The notes under the pieces are model-generated. The model was not told where the DNA came from, made no database searches, and saw nothing but the letters and a program-made list of their open reading frames with translations. The position numbers and the translations under genes were made by a program. DNA of 11,918 bases from Anaerolineae bacterium (lineage in GTDB: Bacteria; Chloroflexota; Anaerolineae; DUEN01): contig JAGHDS010000097.1 of NCBI GenBank assembly GCA_021159845.1, positions 1 to 11,918 of the forward strand, given 5' to 3'. This document shows positions 1-6,556 of the stretch, piece after piece (within the stretch, counting starts at the first letter, position 1; each line of letters starts with the position of its first letter).

Positions 1-485
1 CCACACGCGGGCACGATCCCACCCTCCCCAGGCCCAGAGGGGTCCGGGTTAGTCGCGATGAAACGGGCGCCGGCGATTACCAACCGGATGGCCTGGGTGA
101 TCATTTCCAAATTGTACGTGTGAGTCTCCCCGAGCACCACATAGTCAGGCTGATGGTCAGTGATGATATAGCCCACATCGTGAATGGCCTCCGTCAAGCC
201 CGATTCACCGATGACGAAGGCCGTTCCGTTGGGCTTCTGGGACTGGATAAAGCGCGCGGTCGCCATCGCAGATGTGAAGATTCGCTCGGCGGGAACGGAC
301 AATCCAATGGTCCGCAGCCGATGCGAGAGGTCCCTGGGCGTATACACCGGGTTGTTGGTGAGCACCAGGTACTCGATACCACGGGCCTGTAGCCGTTCGA
401 TAAACTGGTTAGCACCTGGGATGGGCGAGCGCCCGCTTATGAGAACACCATCCATGTCGATCAAGTAGTGCTTTGATTGAGCCAT
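1..485 (-). CDS. NagD-like HAD-IIA phosphatase, N-terminal part (runs off left edge)
   Basis: This frame has an ATG but no stop before the edge, so only the first 161 residues are present. HAD motif I is DMDGV at residues 10-14 (Asp10 the expected nucleophile, Asp12 the general acid/base). Motif II is TNN at 43-45. A GARFIATNPD stretch at about 139-148, followed by a glycine/proline-rich turn, is typical of the HAD-IIA (NagD/4-nitrophenylphosphatase) group, so a Mg-dependent phosphatase on a small sugar or nucleotide phosphate is expected; the substrate cannot be told. The usual family length is about 255-275 residues, so roughly 100 are missing along with motif III. The start is preceded by a G-rich Shine-Dalgarno-like run. 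It lies 141 nt downstream of the stress protein on the same strand and could be the last gene of that transcript; no separate promoter was convincing. Confidence 0.88.
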   Translation of the reverse strand, partial: MAQSKHYLIDMDGVLISGRSPIPGANQFIERLQARGIEYLVLTNNPVYTPRDLSHRLRTIGLSVPAERIFTSAMATARFIQSQKPNGTAFVIGESGLTEAIHDVGYIITDHQPDYVVLGETHTYNLEMITQAIRLVIAGARFIATNPDPSGPGEGGIVPAC

Positions 486-626
486 AATGGGTACTCCCCC
501 CTTCCCCCCTCACACATAGGCCAGTTTCCCAGGTGGATGCCATCTCCTATCTTGGCAGGAGTACGACAAAGCGCGCTCGGGCCTACCAGCCCGCCGCTCA
601 AATCGCGAGGCCTTTTTTGATCCCCC
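486..626. other. Intergenic gap between stress protein and HAD gene
   Basis: A 141-nt spacer between two minus-strand genes. On the minus strand it contains a small GC hairpin (CGGGC/GCCCG, loop of 6 nt, near 577-592) that is not followed by a T run, so it is not a convincing intrinsic terminator. A 5-bp inverted repeat (TGCCA/TGGCA) lies near 537-556. The part next to the HAD start is a purine-rich run on the minus strand that can serve as its ribosome binding site. No promoter with good -35 and -10 boxes was found. Confidence 0.4.
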
Positions 627-1472
627 TCAGCGTACGAGCAGCACGCGCTCCAGCGCATTAAGAAGCCTCCGGCGCGCTTCTTCCTGGAAGAAGGGACTCG
701 CGCTGGAAAGCACAAGCAATCCGCCCCCCTCAGAGCGCACGGCGTGAATGAGCCAAGAGATATCCGCTCCCACCAGCAGGCGATACCGCACTTGTAGCTC
801 ATCACCCTTCAGTTGCCGAGCCACATCAGACTGCAGTCGTCGGGCCTCCTCCACATTATCGGCCAACACGATCACCGTTAACTTGCGCCATCTATGTCGC
901 GCCAGGAGCGCAGCCGTGTTCAGCGCCCTTCGAGCCCCCGGCGCCCCATCATAGACCGCCACGATGGGAGCGTCGGGACGCGCCCGACGCTGAATGAGCA
1001 ACGCGTGACACGTGGCCTGAGAGAGGATTTCCCAGGCCGTCGAGCCCATCGTCCGCCGCATATTGGCCGACCATCCCTGCTTGCCCAGGCTGATGAGGTC
1101 CGCTTGAGCCGACGCGGCCAATAATTCCTCCAACACGGGGCCGCGCACGACCCGAAAGGTCCACCGGACTTGCTCCCGCTCAGCCGCGCGAGCCAACGCC
1201 CGACGTGCCCGCTCCGCCTGAGCGCGCAGCTCTCGCTCAATCTCCTGGCTGTCCAAAGCCCTGGGAATAGCAGAGAAGGCGTGCACCTCACGCGCGAAGG
1301 GCAGGCCCGCCAATCGGAGCAAATTCACATCCTCCACAAACACCCCCAACAGCTCAGCCTGGAGCCCGGCGGCCAACTCCGCAGCGGCCTCCAACGCGGC
1401 CATGCTATGAGGTGAGGCATCCAGGGCAACGAGGATGCGTCGAATGCTCGGCACCTGTTCCGCCTCTGTCAT
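627..1472 (-). CDS. Tandem universal stress protein (two USP domains)
   Basis: A 281-residue protein of two UspA-like folds. Domain 1 (about 11-162) starts with the usual ILVALDAS strand and has a complete ATP-binding motif of type G-2X-G-9X-G(S/T): Gly130, Gly133, Gly143 and Ser144. Domain 2 (about 168-281) keeps the fold pattern (IVAVYDGAPGARRAL at the start, LLVLSS before the end), but where the glycine loop should be it has SASPFFQEEARRR, so it probably does not bind ATP. A helical, Arg/Glu-rich stretch lies at about 76-101. USP proteins are small cytoplasmic stress or energy-state sensors. The start overlaps the protease stop by ATGA, with a GGAGG site 7 nt upstream, so translation is probably coupled to the protease gene and the two likely act in one stress response. 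The client process is unknown. Confidence 0.9.
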   Translation of the reverse strand: MTEAEQVPSIRRILVALDASPHSMAALEAAAELAAGLQAELLGVFVEDVNLLRLAGLPFAREVHAFSAIPRALDSQEIERELRAQAERARRALARAAEREQVRWTFRVVRGPVLEELLAASAQADLISLGKQGWSANMRRTMGSTAWEILSQATCHALLIQRRARPDAPIVAVYDGAPGARRALNTAALLARHRWRKLTVIVLADNVEEARRLQSDVARQLKGDELQVRYRLLVGADISWLIHAVRSEGGGLLVLSSASPFFQEEARRRLLNALERVLLVR

Positions 1473-3892
1473 TCCTCTTCCTCCCGGGCCGATTCACTTT
1501 CTTCTTTCCGCCTCTCGGCCAACTCGGCCAAGCGCTTCTCCACCAGATAGTTCACCGTACCCTCAGGATACTGCCCCGTCTCATCACGCTTCCCGGCCGG
1601 GATGCCAGTCAGTATCTCGATGCCCTGATCCACTGTATCGACGGGGTAGATGTGGAACTGACCAGCCGCGATCGCCTCCACGACATCGGAGCGCAACATT
1701 AGATGCTTGACGTTAGACGTCGGGATGAGCACCCCCTGCTCACCCGTCAGCCCTCTGGCCTTGCACGCATCGAAAAAGCCCTCGATCTTCTCGTTGACAC
1801 CGCCAATGGCCTGAATCTGACCATGCTGGTTCACCGATCCCGTAACCGCCAGGGACTGCTTAATGGGTACCTGGGCAATGGCCGAGATCAGCGCGTAGAG
1901 TTCAGCCGACGACGCGCTGTCCCCCTCAACACCGCTATAAGATTGCTCGAAGACGAGGCTGGCCGAAAGTGAGAGTGGCCGATCTGCCACATAGCGTGAC
2001 CCCAGGAAGCTGGCCATAATCAACACGCCCTTCGAGTGGATCGGCCCACTCAACTCCACCTCACGCTCGATATTGATCACCTCTCCCTTGCCCATGCGCA
2101 CGCGGGCCGTAATCCGGCTGGGTCGGCCAAAGGAGAAATTCCCCAACTGGATCACCGACAACCCGTTGATCTGGCCGATCCGCTCGCCATCGGTGTCGAT
2201 CAAGATCGTCCCGCGCAGGATCTCCTCCTGAATACGCTCGCGCACCCGGTCAACCCGGTATACCTGAGCATCAATCGCTTGCTGGACATCCGCGGCGGTG
2301 ACGGCCTCATGGCCGTTCTCACCCGCCCAGTAATTCGCCTCGTGCAACAGATCGCAGATGCTCTGCATACGCGTGGAGAGCTTCTCCGCGTCCTCAGCCA
2401 GCCGCGAGCTGTACTCAATCACCCGGGCCACAGCCGTACGATCAAACGGACGCAGCCCATCCTTGCGAGCCAGGGTTCCGATCAGTTGGGCGTACAACAT
2501 CTCGTTGTCCGCATTGCGATCGATGATCTCGTTGAAGTCGGCAGCCACCTTGAACAACTCGCCGAAGTCAGGATCAAGCTCGCTCAGCAAATAATACAGC
2601 AGACGATCCCCGATCAACGCGACTTTCACGTCGATCGGTATAGGCTCCGGCTCCAGCGACACGGTGCTCACAAGGCTGAGCATCTCCCCCAACGACTCAA
2701 TACGGATCTGGTGAGAGCGTAAGACGCGCTTCAGCCCCTCCCAGGCATAGGGCTGCATGAGCACCTTGCGAGCATCGAGGATCAGATAACCACCATTCGC
2801 GCGGTGTAACGCTCCCGGCTTGATCAAGTTGAAATCAGTGACCAACGCGCCCATCTGGGCGATATGCTCCACACGCCCGATCAGGTTCTGATACGTGGGG
2901 TTATCCTCGTAAATCACGGGAGCCCCGTTTGATTTACTGTGATCCACCAGGACGTTCACCTGGTATCGCCGCAACGATGGCGACCCCGCGGGCGACCTCG
3001 GGGTTGACTCGGCAGGCGAGGGAGATGTCGGCTGTTCCGCAGGGGCCAGGAAATCCCTCACATGTTCGAGGATATCCTGCTGGACGTCATTCAAATAGGC
3101 GATCACGTCCGGGAGCTGCTTGTACTTCTCCCTCACCTCTTCGATGAGATGTCCTACGGCAAAGTTGGCCACCTCATGATCCAACTCACGGATCTTCTCC
3201 CGCATCTCGCGTTCCCAGCGGGGAATCTGCTGTACGACGTCCTGGAGCTCCTTCTGCAAGACCTCAACGTCCTGCTCAATGCGTTTGCGCTCCTCCTCGG
3301 GCAGCTTTTGGAACTCGTCCGGCTGCATGACCTCGCCATCGCGCAAGGGAGCGAACACGAGGCCAACGGGGGTACGGATCAGCGCCAGGCCGCGCTCCCG
3401 AGCCCGTTGCCGGAGGCTCTCAAAGGCCTTCTCCTGTCGTTCCTTAAACTCCTCCTCGATCACCTGCCGACGCGTGCGGTAATCGTCGCTCTCGAAAGCA
3501 GCCGAGAGGACCGTACGTACCTCCTCCACCAGCCGCTCCATATCCCGACGGAGCTGAACGCCCATCCCCGGTGGAAGGCGGAGCGCCCGAGGGCGATGGG
3601 GCTGAGCGAAGTTATTCACGTAGCACCAGTCCGGCGGAGTGGGCTCCCGGGCAGCCCGATCCTCCAGGAACTGACGCATGATGGAATGCTTGCCCGTCCC
3701 CGAGGCACCCAGGGCGAAGATATTGTACCCCTCACTGTCGATACCGATGCCAAACCGTATAGCCGCCACAGCGCGCGGCTGCCCGATGATCCCCTGCAAC
3801 TCATCTAGTTCCTCCGTCGTCTGGAACGGAAATTGCGCGGGATCACATCGCCGATAGACCTCTTCCGCCTTGAGTTCCCTGATGTTCGCCAC
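1469..3892 (-). CDS. LonC/YcbZ-like AAA+ Lon-family protease (S16)
   Basis: An 807-residue cytoplasmic protease. The N-terminal AAA part has a P-loop GASGTGKH at 62-69 (His instead of Ser/Thr after the Lys). Residues about 115-280 are helical and charged, probably coiled coil. A Ser/Pro-rich linker at about 284-307 precedes the second part of the ATPase module, whose Walker B-like strand GGYLILDA (367-374) lacks the usual Glu. The C-terminal S16 domain (about 560-768) carries the Ser-Lys dyad: Ser659 in EGDSASS and Lys702 in GGVNEK, 43 residues apart as in E. coli Lon (Ser679/Lys722). The order matches the AAA_32/LonC-type proteins rather than LonA, and there is no LonA N-terminal substrate domain. 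An acidic tail ends the protein. The start is GTG with GAGGAGG 7 nt upstream; its 3' end overlaps the stress gene. Proteolytic activity is well supported, ATPase activity less so. Confidence 0.93.
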   Translation of the reverse strand: MANIRELKAEEVYRRCDPAQFPFQTTEELDELQGIIGQPRAVAAIRFGIGIDSEGYNIFALGASGTGKHSIMRQFLEDRAAREPTPPDWCYVNNFAQPHRPRALRLPPGMGVQLRRDMERLVEEVRTVLSAAFESDDYRTRRQVIEEEFKERQEKAFESLRQRARERGLALIRTPVGLVFAPLRDGEVMQPDEFQKLPEEERKRIEQDVEVLQKELQDVVQQIPRWEREMREKIRELDHEVANFAVGHLIEEVREKYKQLPDVIAYLNDVQQDILEHVRDFLAPAEQPTSPSPAESTPRSPAGSPSLRRYQVNVLVDHSKSNGAPVIYEDNPTYQNLIGRVEHIAQMGALVTDFNLIKPGALHRANGGYLILDARKVLMQPYAWEGLKRVLRSHQIRIESLGEMLSLVSTVSLEPEPIPIDVKVALIGDRLLYYLLSELDPDFGELFKVAADFNEIIDRNADNEMLYAQLIGTLARKDGLRPFDRTAVARVIEYSSRLAEDAEKLSTRMQSICDLLHEANYWAGENGHEAVTAADVQQAIDAQVYRVDRVRERIQEEILRGTILIDTDGERIGQINGLSVIQLGNFSFGRPSRITARVRMGKGEVINIEREVELSGPIHSKGVLIMASFLGSRYVADRPLSLSASLVFEQSYSGVEGDSASSAELYALISAIAQVPIKQSLAVTGSVNQHGQIQAIGGVNEKIEGFFDACKARGLTGEQGVLIPTSNVKHLMLRSDVVEAIAAGQFHIYPVDTVDQGIEILTGIPAGKRDETGQYPEGTVNYLVEKRLAELAERRKEESESAREEEE

Positions 3893-3950
3893 AGCTTGTC
3901 CTCCTCGCGGCCTGTTGTTGTATAGTGCAGGGGTAGAAAGTGATCGACAT

Positions 3951-3962
3951 CCATTTAAATGG
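3951..3962. promoter_or_regulatory. 12-bp perfect palindrome, possible operator
   Basis: CCATTTAAATGG is a perfect palindrome with an AT-rich centre in GC-rich DNA. It covers roughly +2 to +13 of the predicted minus-strand transcript, a place where a dimeric repressor would block initiation. No regulator gene is present in the window, so its role as an operator is inferred from position and symmetry only. Confidence 0.4.
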
Positions 3963-3970
3963 CTGCCTGC

Positions 3971-3999
3971 ATTGTATGCTCAGCAGTGGCGGTTGTCAA
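3971..3999 (-). promoter_or_regulatory. Sigma70-type promoter for the protease/stress-protein operon
   Basis: Read on the minus strand there is a perfect -35 box TTGACA (3994-3999), a 17-nt spacer and a -10 box TACAAT (3971-3976, 5 of 6 to consensus). The predicted start point is near 3964, giving a leader of about 70 nt before the GTG of the protease. This is the best promoter match in the window. Confidence 0.75.
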
Positions 4000-4081
4000 T
4001 CACCGGCCAGAGCAGGGTGCATTTCAAACGGGTGGTGGATGCAGGGTACAGGTGCTGAAGGGAACACTCGGATGACTCTGA

Positions 4082-4120
4082 GAGGAGAACCCTGGCTCCT
4101 CGGAGAAGCTGGGTTTCTCC
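4082..4120. repeat. Imperfect stem-loop / inverted repeats
   Basis: Two small hairpins can be drawn: GAGGAG (4082-4087) with CTCCTC (4096-4101), and GGAGAA (4102-4107) with TTCTCC (4115-4120). Alternatively the whole segment folds on itself, GGAGAA-CCC (4084-4092) pairing with GGG-T-TTCTCC (4111-4120). It lies upstream of the plus-strand promoter, so it would not be in that transcript; it could be a dispersed intergenic repeat or a protein site. No T run follows. Confidence 0.4.
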
Positions 4121-4142
4121 CCGGCACCCACCCATCCCAACG

Positions 4143-4162
4143 GCGAACAGTTGCGAACGGTT
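4143..4162 (+). promoter_or_regulatory. Tandem 10-bp direct repeat abutting the -35 box
   Basis: GCGAACAGTT (4143-4152) is followed at once by GCGAACGGTT (4153-4162), 9 of 10 identical and in phase with about one helical turn. The second copy overlaps the first two bases of the -35 box of the plus-strand promoter. This layout fits an activator that contacts RNA polymerase at the -35 region, or a repressor; which regulator is unknown. Confidence 0.4.
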
Positions 4163-4189
4163 GGCGTCGCGCGGGAAAAGTGCTACAAT
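4161..4189 (+). promoter_or_regulatory. Sigma70-type extended -10 promoter for the resB-amr operon
   Basis: A -35 box TTGGCG (4161-4166, 4 of 6), a 17-nt spacer and a -10 box TACAAT (4184-4189) preceded by TGC, which forms an extended -10 element. The predicted start point is near 4196, about 25 nt before the ATG of resB. The weak -35 together with the adjacent direct repeat suggests help from an activator. It is the only good promoter seen for the six downstream genes. Confidence 0.65.
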
Positions 4190-4220
4190 GCTATTGGGAA
4201 CGGACGGGGTAGAACGTTCT

Positions 4221-5303
4221 ATGAAACGGCATACGAGTTCGGCATCGACGCACGCTCTGCGGCGTGTCTGGCACTTCCTGAGCCGGATGGACGTGGCCAG
4301 CGGCCTTATCCTCCTCGTGCTGTTGCTAGCCACCTTCGGCTCCTGCTTCCCCCAGCTCACCTCGCCACCGACACAGATGCCTAGCCGCTGGGAGGCCATC
4401 CTCCGCTCACGATACGGCGCGCTCACGGGCGCGTTGACCGCCATCGGCGTATTCCAATTCTTCGTCACCCCATACTTCCTGCTCGCCCTGGCCCTCCTGA
4501 TCGCTTCCACGCTGCTCTGCACGCTTCACCGCTGGAGGGGCATCTGGCACCAGGTATTCCACCAGTCAGTACGCCACTCGGCGGCCGTGTTCCACCTGGC
4601 CCCCCTCACCGCCCATCTGCCAGCAGGGGAAACAGACGCCCAGATCGACGCCCTGGGTAGGCTGTTACGGACGCTCGGGTTCCACGTTCGCGCCGAGCGA
4701 GTCGAAGGCACCCTCTACCTGCGCGGGGATCGCAATCGGTGGAGCCCATTAGGCACGCTGGCGACCCACCTGGCCGTGCTGGTGCTCCTCGTCGGAGCGA
4801 TCACGAGCACGCTATCCGGCTGGCGCGAGACGGTGACCATTGCCCAGGGCCAGGTCGTTCCGCTGGAGCGGCATCCCGACCTAGCCGTGCGCAACGAGGG
4901 GTTCGATATCATCCGGTACCCAGATGGCAGCCCGGCGGATTACCGGGCGCATATCGTAGTGATCCACGGAGGGGAAACCACCACCCAGGGCATCATCAGC
5001 GTGAACAAGCCCCTGCACTATCACGGCGTGAATCTGCTCCTGCACAGCTACGCCGCCCACGGCCACGGCTCCGAGATCACATTGCTGGCCGTACATGACC
5101 CGGGGTACCCCCTGGTCATCGCCGGAGGTATCCTTCTGCTGCTGGGGATGACCATCAGCTTCTACCTCCCCCACTGCCGCATTTACGCCCAGGCCCAACG
5201 GGAAGGGATGCTGCACATCGCCGCCATACCGGACCGATATGTGTGCGACTTCGGCCGGGAGTTCGATGATATCGTGAACGAGCTGCAAAAGGAGGCACCA
5301 TGA
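4221..5303 (+). CDS. resB: ResB/Ccs1-like cytochrome c biogenesis protein (system II)
   Basis: A 360-residue membrane protein of the ResB/Ccs1 family, the partner of CcsA in system II haem delivery and attachment to CxxCH apocytochromes outside the membrane. Four membrane segments are visible, at about 26-43, 83-101, 177-198 and 297-315, with a large extracytoplasmic stretch between the third and fourth. His183 at the start of the third segment (THLAVLVLLVG) matches the conserved family His. The INKPL-like motif appears as VNKPLHYHGVNLLLHSY (261-277), just before the last segment. The frame is open upstream to a TTG at 4161, but that would place the start inside the promoter, so the ATG at 4221 was chosen; its Shine-Dalgarno (GGGGT) is weak. 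It overlaps the next gene by ATGA. A short ResB with four segments is usual for this group. Confidence 0.9.
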   Translation: MKRHTSSASTHALRRVWHFLSRMDVASGLILLVLLLATFGSCFPQLTSPPTQMPSRWEAILRSRYGALTGALTAIGVFQFFVTPYFLLALALLIASTLLCTLHRWRGIWHQVFHQSVRHSAAVFHLAPLTAHLPAGETDAQIDALGRLLRTLGFHVRAERVEGTLYLRGDRNRWSPLGTLATHLAVLVLLVGAITSTLSGWRETVTIAQGQVVPLERHPDLAVRNEGFDIIRYPDGSPADYRAHIVVIHGGETTTQGIISVNKPLHYHGVNLLLHSYAAHGHGSEITLLAVHDPGYPLVIAGGILLLLGMTISFYLPHCRIYAQAQREGMLHIAAIPDRYVCDFGREFDDIVNELQKEAP

Positions 5304-5740
5304 CCACGCGGTTCCAACTCTCGGCCGGCGGGGTTGTCTGCCGTCGGAACGCGAAGGATCACCTGGAAGTCGTGTTGATCGCCACACAAGAAGGCAAACG
5401 CTGGGCACTCCCCAAGGGGCTGGTCGAAAAGGGGGAATCGTTGGAGCAGACAGCCCTACGCGAGGTGAGGGAAGAGACCGGGCTGGAGGCCGAGATCGTC
5501 GAGCGGCTGGCCCCCATCGAGTACTGGTACTGGTGGGAAGAGGATGGACAGAAGGTCCGGTACCACAAGAAGGTCTACTACTTCATCATGTGCTATCGCG
5601 GCGGCGACGTATCCCAACACGATTTCGAGGTCGAGGAGGCTCGCTGGTTCCCCATCGACGAGGCGATCCGACAGGCCAGCTACCGGACCGAGCGGGGAAT
5701 CCTGCAACAGGTCAAGGAGCGGGAGGACCTGCCATGCTGA
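5300..5740 (+). CDS. Nudix hydrolase
   Basis: A 146-residue cytoplasmic Nudix protein. The Nudix box GX5EX7REUXEEXGU is complete: Gly40, Glu46, Arg54, Glu55, Glu58, Glu59, Gly61 and Leu62, so Mg-dependent hydrolysis of a nucleoside diphosphate-linked compound is expected. WALPKGLVEKGES around the box and the Tyr/Trp-rich strand at 75-79 resemble the diadenosine-polyphosphate/diphosphoinositol-phosphate type, but the substrate cannot be assigned. The start overlaps the resB stop by ATGA, with an AAGGAGG site 4 nt upstream. The gene sits between two parts of one membrane complex (resB and ccsA) and overlaps both, so it is co-translated with them. Whether it serves haem delivery, the downstream radical SAM system, or simply housekeeping is unknown. 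Confidence 0.93.
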   Translation: MTTRFQLSAGGVVCRRNAKDHLEVVLIATQEGKRWALPKGLVEKGESLEQTALREVREETGLEAEIVERLAPIEYWYWWEEDGQKVRYHKKVYYFIMCYRGGDVSQHDFEVEEARWFPIDEAIRQASYRTERGILQQVKEREDLPC

Positions 5741-6540
5741 TCCGATGGGCGTACATCGCACTATGGGCAGCATTCGCAGGATACGTCGCCCACGCGCGGG
5801 CTCGCTCGCCGCGGATGGGACTAACGGCAACCGGCCTGACGACGCTCGCGTGGGCGTTATGGACAGCCGGGCTTGTGCAGCGCGGGTGGACAGCGGGTCA
5901 TTGGCCACTGGCTACTCGCTATGAGGTCGCCCTGTGCTTCACCTGGGCAGTCGTGACCATATACCTGATCCTGGAAACAAGCTGGGGAGAACACACGGCC
6001 GGCGCCTACGTACTTCCCATCGCGCTGTTCATCGCGACCTACGCCATCACCCGGCCAGCAACCGCCCGGGCCAGCGCGCCGCTATTGCCCGCCTTGCGGT
6101 CAGCCTGGCTGCAAGTGCACGTGGTCAGCGCTGTGATCGGCTACGGCTCCTTCGGTGTGGCCGCCGGGCTGGGGTTGATGCATTGGATGCAGAAGTCGTC
6201 CGAAAACGCCCGCCAGGAAAAGCAGGCCAGCGAGATCGAGCAGCACATCTGCCAGGTCATCGGGTGGGGATTCCCGTGGCTGACGTTGGGCATCCTAAGC
6301 GGAGCGATCTGGGCCCAGGCCGCTTGGGGCCGCTACTGGGGGTGGGACCCCAAGGAGACATGGGCGCTGATCACGTGGTTGTGGTACCTCCTGATCTTCC
6401 ACGCGCGGACATTGCCGCGCTGGCGAGGCCGTCGGCTGGCGACATTGGCCGTGGCCGGATTCGGCGTCATCTGGTTCACCTTTGCCGGGGTACCCTGGCT
6501 GGTGCGCGTGGTGCGACTGCAGAGCCTGCACGGGTTCTGA
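5734..6540 (+). CDS. ccsA: CcsA/ResC-like haem exporter/lyase subunit (system II)
   Basis: A 268-residue polytopic membrane protein with about eight membrane segments. The tryptophan-rich WWD-type signature of haem-handling proteins is at 198-210 (WGRYWGWDPKETW). His129 and His223 sit at positions expected for the conserved haem-binding histidines flanking this loop. The C-terminal SLHGF resembles the family ending. With ResB it forms the system II synthase that moves haem across the membrane and joins it to CxxCH cysteines. The frame is open upstream to 5533, but that part reads through the Nudix gene and has no membrane character; the ATG at 5734 has GGGAGGA 6-7 nt upstream, gives the normal family start and overlaps the Nudix stop by 7 nt. 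TGA is followed directly by TAA. Confidence 0.92.
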   Translation: MLIRWAYIALWAAFAGYVAHARARSPRMGLTATGLTTLAWALWTAGLVQRGWTAGHWPLATRYEVALCFTWAVVTIYLILETSWGEHTAGAYVLPIALFIATYAITRPATARASAPLLPALRSAWLQVHVVSAVIGYGSFGVAAGLGLMHWMQKSSENARQEKQASEIEQHICQVIGWGFPWLTLGILSGAIWAQAAWGRYWGWDPKETWALITWLWYLLIFHARTLPRWRGRRLATLAVAGFGVIWFTFAGVPWLVRVVRLQSLHGF

Positions 6541-6556
6541 TAAGGAGCAGAGAAAG

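Larger units (their letters stand above)
3893..4220. other. Divergent control region between the two operons
   Basis: A 328-nt stretch with no credible gene. From left to right it holds the protease 5' leader with its Shine-Dalgarno site, a 12-bp palindrome, a near-consensus minus-strand promoter, an imperfect stem-loop, a tandem 10-bp direct repeat and a plus-strand promoter with its short leader. The two promoters face away from each other with about 160 nt between their -35 boxes, enough for shared regulator binding. The remaining part (about 4000-4080) shows nothing clear. Confidence 0.7.

Noticed and set aside
572..620. Terminator between the stress protein and HAD genes
   Set aside because: The hairpin lacks a following T run on the minus strand; the T run present is on the plus strand, where no gene ends.
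2036..3808. Long plus-strand open frames at 2036-2722 and 3062-3808, opposite the protease
   Set aside because: They are antisense shadows of a strongly conserved protein with no recognisable domain or ribosome site.
4078..4135. T-box or other riboswitch in the control region
   Set aside because: GGGTTTCTCC superficially recalls a T-box, but the core GGGTGGNACCGCG is absent and the element lies upstream of the promoter.
4161..4220. Extension of resB to an upstream TTG
   Set aside because: It would start inside the promoter -35 box, adds no family sequence, and the ATG at 4221 lies after the predicted transcription start.
5533..5733. Upstream extension of the ccsA frame
   Set aside because: This part runs inside the Nudix gene in another frame and is Arg/Gly-rich with no membrane segment; the ATG at 5734 has a good ribosome site.
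6482..6556. Upstream extension of amrS
   Set aside because: It overlaps the ccsA end and would bury the Tat signal; AAGGAG precedes the ATG at 6557.
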